From Eretmocerus hayati (lineage: Eukaryota; Arthropoda; Insecta; Hymenoptera; Aphelinidae): 64,000 bases of DNA. Under the pieces are notes generated by a model. The model saw nothing but the letters and a program-made list of their open reading frames with translations, made no database searches and was not told where the DNA came from. Within the stretch, counting starts at the first letter, position 1. Each line of letters begins with the position of its first letter. Both the position numbers and the translations under genes were made by a program. The stretch covers positions 161,621,685 through 161,685,684 of the forward strand of contig CM056741.1 in NCBI GenBank assembly GCA_029851415.1, read 5' to 3'. Shown piece by piece: positions 60,301 through 64,000 of this stretch.

Positions 60301-63077
60301 TTCACACAGATAACCTTATCATAATACACAGCTCCGAGTGAATAAGCTGATATAATTGTTGCAGCAAATCTCAAACAAATCGGCGATCAACAATAAGTGG
60401 CATATTTTTGGACAAATTCAAGTCAATGTAACTGGATAGAAGTTCATTTTTAATCTGTGCTCTAAGCGGGTGCTGTTAAATTTATCTGATGACCAGAAAA
60501 AAATTGCGATCGCCATAGTGAGTTTAGTCCAAATCTGATACTAAAGGATGAGTGGAGTATCTCCTGAACATGGTACTTAAAAGGGTTTTATGTGTTATCA
60601 AGACAGATTGAAGGGGCGGTTTCGAAAATCGGTACTGCATTTCCTGTACTCAGTGGGAGATAATCCCGAGATTTGTCAAACCAAAATACGCTCGAAAATA
60701 CGTGATGAATAGAGAAGGAGTGGAATTCAAAATTCATCACAAATGATTTGTTTGAGGAAACGGCTGTGAAAATTTTACTGATCCAAGTCGTGACTCTGCA
60801 CACGTTGACTGCTCTGATGAAAGTGGCTCGTATCATATCTAAATCAATCAGGAATCGGTAGAAAATATTTAAGCTAGAAAATGAGTTGATATGATTGCGT
60901 AATTCTGTGTTTATTTCTACAAAATTTTGTGATCGTTATTCACGCAAGAATCTGAGCCAAGAAAATGACTCATCAAGTGATACGCCAATCGATTGAATAT
61001 TGACTCACTTCTGCAAGAACCATGAATTCCTATCTTGAACGCAATCATCGGGACCAAGACAAGGTTTAGATAAGTCGATTCTAGAAGGTTTGAATTATTA
61101 TTGAGTAAGACTTGTCATTAACATGCCAAGAGAAAGATGCAAGTTCACGCAAAAATCTAACGTTTATTTGTTGCGAGTGCAAAATTAATTAATGCTCCGA
61201 ATCAGCTGCCTCATCGTACTTCTGCTTTTATATACCCAGTAATACGTTCGCCCCGCCTACAACTTTCATTCAAAACGCACACATAAAGCACCGATGCATG
61301 TGATTATCACATCTCAATCACTACAGTAATCATAGCAATCATGAATAACGGGAAGGAAGCTTCAAGATTGCAAACTCATCAAAGAACTCATGGTGCGGAG
61401 TTGAAAATTGGGATCCTCCACTCGGATGTCTAAGAACTGATAAATTCCAATGTGACAAGATCTCACCCTGGACTTTTGCTCAGTTTCAACTGACGGTACA
61501 AACTTCTGCAAGAAACAATGAACAATAATGGTGAATCCGTGGATTCTGGGAAATTCTGGGAAATAATTTAGAAGCCTTGATCACAAGCTTTGATGGTGCA
61601 AGGATCCGAAACTACATTTTTGCAACGCTGACTAATTATGCTGATTTATCGATTTTCATTGCTGAGTTCCTTCAAAATATCGTTGTTCTTCCGGCATAGT
61701 TTGATTACATTGATGGCTCTTTTCATAGTACAGAAGATGAAATTCTTCAGTTTCGAATTCGGTCATCCTGAAAAGATTCTATGAAGTCCAAGGATAGGAG
61801 CTAAAAATGTCCAAGACTTCGTTATTTTCATGCCGATTGGTAAAACATAACTCACAATTCAAAATCTCCAGTCTTCAGCCAGAGTACCGTAGATTCATTC
61901 TAGAAGCAGTCGATAAAATGGAGAAATTATTCATTAAAAGAGTTTATCTGTAATCGTTCGCACTTAATCTTATGGGACATGATCTTTACGATCTAAAAAA
62001 CGGGTTCAAGACTAGACTTCATCGAGGTATCTACATCATGTAAGCAAGAAAGTTGTTAAGGTTTAAAAAAAAAGAAACTGATCAAATTTAGCTTCACTTC
62101 CCCCAGAAACTCTTTTTCAATTTTCTAGAATCACAATTTCAAAAAAATCTGAAGAGTTCCAGGAACTGTCATTGAGAATGCCAGGTAGAAGAGACTCACG
62201 TTCAAGAATGAGAACCAAACCACTTATATTCTGGCGGTCTCAAGTTATCGCTCGCTGGGACGGAAATCGAAAATTTGCATCGTCGTTTCCGGCACGCGTC
62301 GCGCGACTCTACACCCCAAGTCCATAGAATAACGGCCACCCCCCGGTCAGAGCTAGGAGCGAAAAAAATGAGAGTCAGGACAAGTCGAGAGTGAGAAAGA
62401 GATATATGTAGAGCTCGATACAGAGCTATGAGATTTCGGTGGTGGTGTGTGCATGATTTTTCCAAGAACGGCTTAGAGACACATCTCGTGCCCACCTCGG
62501 CTCACCTCAAGATATATCACATTAGTGCCAGCTCACTCGGACAGATATGGCCGGTTGAACTGCAGCATACCTAGCTCAATGTAACCAGTCATCCCCGAGG
62601 AATCAGCAGACAATGTGGCTGCGCTATACACAGCTTCCTACTCCTTCATCTCAGATAGACTCTCGTGTGGTGATTTCCTTGGACTCTCCCCTTCCACTAG
62701 ACTATTATACTACCTCCCTCCTGGTCTCATATACACAACCCAACTTCTACCTCTTCGTCGATCTGCTGCTCTCGCTAACGGTAATTTTCATACTGCACTC
62801 CCGGTGGCTTTTCTTCTTCCATTGCAAATTTCTCATTCAGCTCGTGCAAGCTGCTGCCGGCCCTGCTTGCCCCTTTGTGTTTGCTCGTGATTGATTTTTT
62901 CGGGTTGCTCTGATATTTTTTGAAAAATGACGCTACATCTGAAGAAAGTTAGAGGTTCTGAGGATGATTTATGCCGATCATGGTGGGCTCAAATGCGGGA
63001 TTTTAACTTGTTGTAGTCGGATATTTGCAATCTAACGAGCAATCTTCGTTGTCATTTGTAAAGAGGAAGTAAATAAA

Positions 63078-63330
63078 TGAATAGAATAGGAGGTGGGTAT
63101 CCGCAGTCGTCCCGTGGACGTCTGTATACCTTGTACACGGTACCCACGGGTCCGGAGTTCGATCATTTTCGCGATCGGGGCACTCGAGGGATAGTTTAGT
63201 ATTTTAACGCAGATCAAAATTTGCCATGCGAAAAATACCGAAATTCGAACCCGCGGGTACACCATGTATAAGGCACACGGATTCCACACGAGAAGACTGC
63301 GGATATCCCAATGCCAATAAAATAACATGG
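63078..63330. repeat. Foldback, about 250 bp
   Basis: GTGGGTATCCGCAGTCGTC from 63093 pairs with the reverse complement of the right arm (TTGGGATATCCGCAGTCTTC, ending at 63310). Further inward TATACCTTGTACACGGT pairs with TATACATGGTGTACCCG, and ACGGGTCCGGAGTTCGAT pairs with GCGGGTTCGAATTTCGGT. Identity is about 70% around a centre near 63185-63215. Weak pairing continues outward to about 63078 and 63330. No target duplication is clear. A tRNA-like B box (GGTTCGAAT) on the minus strand is not backed by any cloverleaf. Confidence 0.6.
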
Positions 63331-63659
63331 GGAAGTCCGAATCAAAGAAACTAAAGGTTACATTATGATCTTAGACATACCGCATTGAATGAGGCTACAT
63401 CACGATATCTGCATTCTGAAACATGGAATAAAGCAGAGTTGATTAGGTTCAAATGTCTTCATCATAAAATAACCATATAGCAGTTAGGAAATATTCAATA
63501 TTGCATGAATTTTTCCTACGGAAACTCTTGACATAAAGACAAAATTGAATAATCCATAGACTAAGTAAATTCAACCTCAGTGTTTGACGTGACGAAAATC
63601 AGCGAGATAGCTGATAAAGTTGCGCCGCAGGGATTGAAAATATTCAATAATTTGAATAA

Positions 63660-64000
63660 TTCTGATTGGAGTCCAACTGGAAGGTTGGCGCTCTCCAAGG
63701 AGGGATTTTAGTCAGTAGAGGCCCGAGTATTCTCGGGAGAAACCGACACTAACCACACTTTTGTGGGTGTCCATGAAGATCTCCCCTCCCCGGCCTACTC
63801 AAAACAGCGAAAAATCTGACTGAGAGCCCCGTAAGGGAAATCCTACGCATAGCCCCAGTAAACCCCAAGGAGGATCTTAGTACACACGACGACTCCCTCG
63901 CCGCAGTCTCCATCTCTAGAGTCCGTAATGTGTGATTTTACCAACCCGTTTGCCTCTCGGCGTATAAGCCCTGAGTGGCATCTTGGACCACTTCAGGGCT
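63660..64000 (-). mobile_element. Possible 3' end of a non-LTR retrotransposon, cut by window end
   Basis: Read on the minus strand, a frame enters from the window edge (SPEVVQDATQGLYAERQTGW) and stops near 63938. About 270 bp of GC-richer, hairpin-forming sequence follows (CCCGAGTATTCTCGGG at 63722-63737; CCACACTTTTGTGG near 63754). The look is that of 3' UTRs of R1-type elements, with repeated GTAG/GGTTAG blocks and short stems. No poly(A) and no RT motif are in view, so this is impression rather than proof. A host exon edge is an alternative. Confidence 0.28.

Larger units (their letters stand above)
54790..63077. other. Long gene-free stretch
   Basis: No supported gene across 8.3 kb. The longest open frame of the window (55897-56427, minus, 176 codons) has no motif, is biased by TATA tracts, and shows no splice or promoter context. 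Simple repeats: (TGC)n at 56301-56316 and G16 at 57342-57357. The segment 62200-62890 is less AT-rich but likewise featureless. Confidence 0.45.

Noticed and set aside
63240..63260. tRNA or tRNA-derived SINE suggested by GGTTCGAAT
   Set aside because: No A box, no acceptor or anticodon stems; the motif is explained by foldback arm sequence.

Overview
This is an AT-rich animal nuclear window, most likely from an arthropod and plausibly an insect. The evidence is eukaryotic intergenic texture, many TATATA and CA microsatellites, degenerate non-LTR retrotransposons, and many small TA-, TTAA- and TTA-flanked DNA transposons. Species cannot be read from it. I found no host protein-coding gene, rRNA, tRNA or CRISPR array that I can support. 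The open frames are short, lack family signatures, and mostly lie in repeats or simple sequence. The window is best read as intergenic or large-intron DNA that has repeatedly been a transposon target.

Layout. 1-557 is the right part of a repeat family, called family A here, whose outermost bases read AGGTAAGTGTACCCAACTTGC. Other copies lie at 7989-8582, 20793-21770 (complete) and 32032-32751. A degenerate foldback lies at 1300-1545. A broken CR1/jockey-like reverse transcriptase runs 5115-6660 and is split by a foldback element at about 5905-6223. 7690-7860 holds a probable second RT scrap. A 160-bp TTAA-flanked piggyBac-like MITE is at 9558-9717. Foldbacks follow at 13290-13584 and 14543-15451 (Tc1-type ends). 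20031-22399 is a nested complex: a foldback into which family A inserted, bracketed by a further weak inverted repeat. 26460-27270 (minus) is a non-LTR ORF1 remnant. 28589-29170 is a diverged direct repeat pair.

At 35595-36220 is a 5'-truncated, poly(A)-tailed non-LTR insertion with a perfect 15-bp target-site duplication and an unbroken RNase H/C-terminal frame. 39699-39976 is a TTA-flanked MITE. 40571-40869 is a minisatellite, interrupted by a 1,305-bp TA-flanked element at 40872-42176. 46572-47390 is a perfect 354-bp inverted repeat around a 111-bp spacer. 48926-49152 and 53679-54787 are TA-flanked foldbacks, the second with dense CpG palindromes. 63078-63330 is another foldback, and 63660-64000 may be the 3' end of a minus-strand non-LTR element.

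How they relate. Nothing forms a cellular pathway. The common theme is palindromes: at least nine long foldbacks in 64 kb, most near TA dinucleotides. The elements would need transposases supplied from elsewhere, and any of them, if transcribed, would form long dsRNA hairpins. Two nested insertions can be dated relative to their hosts because removing them restores the interrupted sequence.
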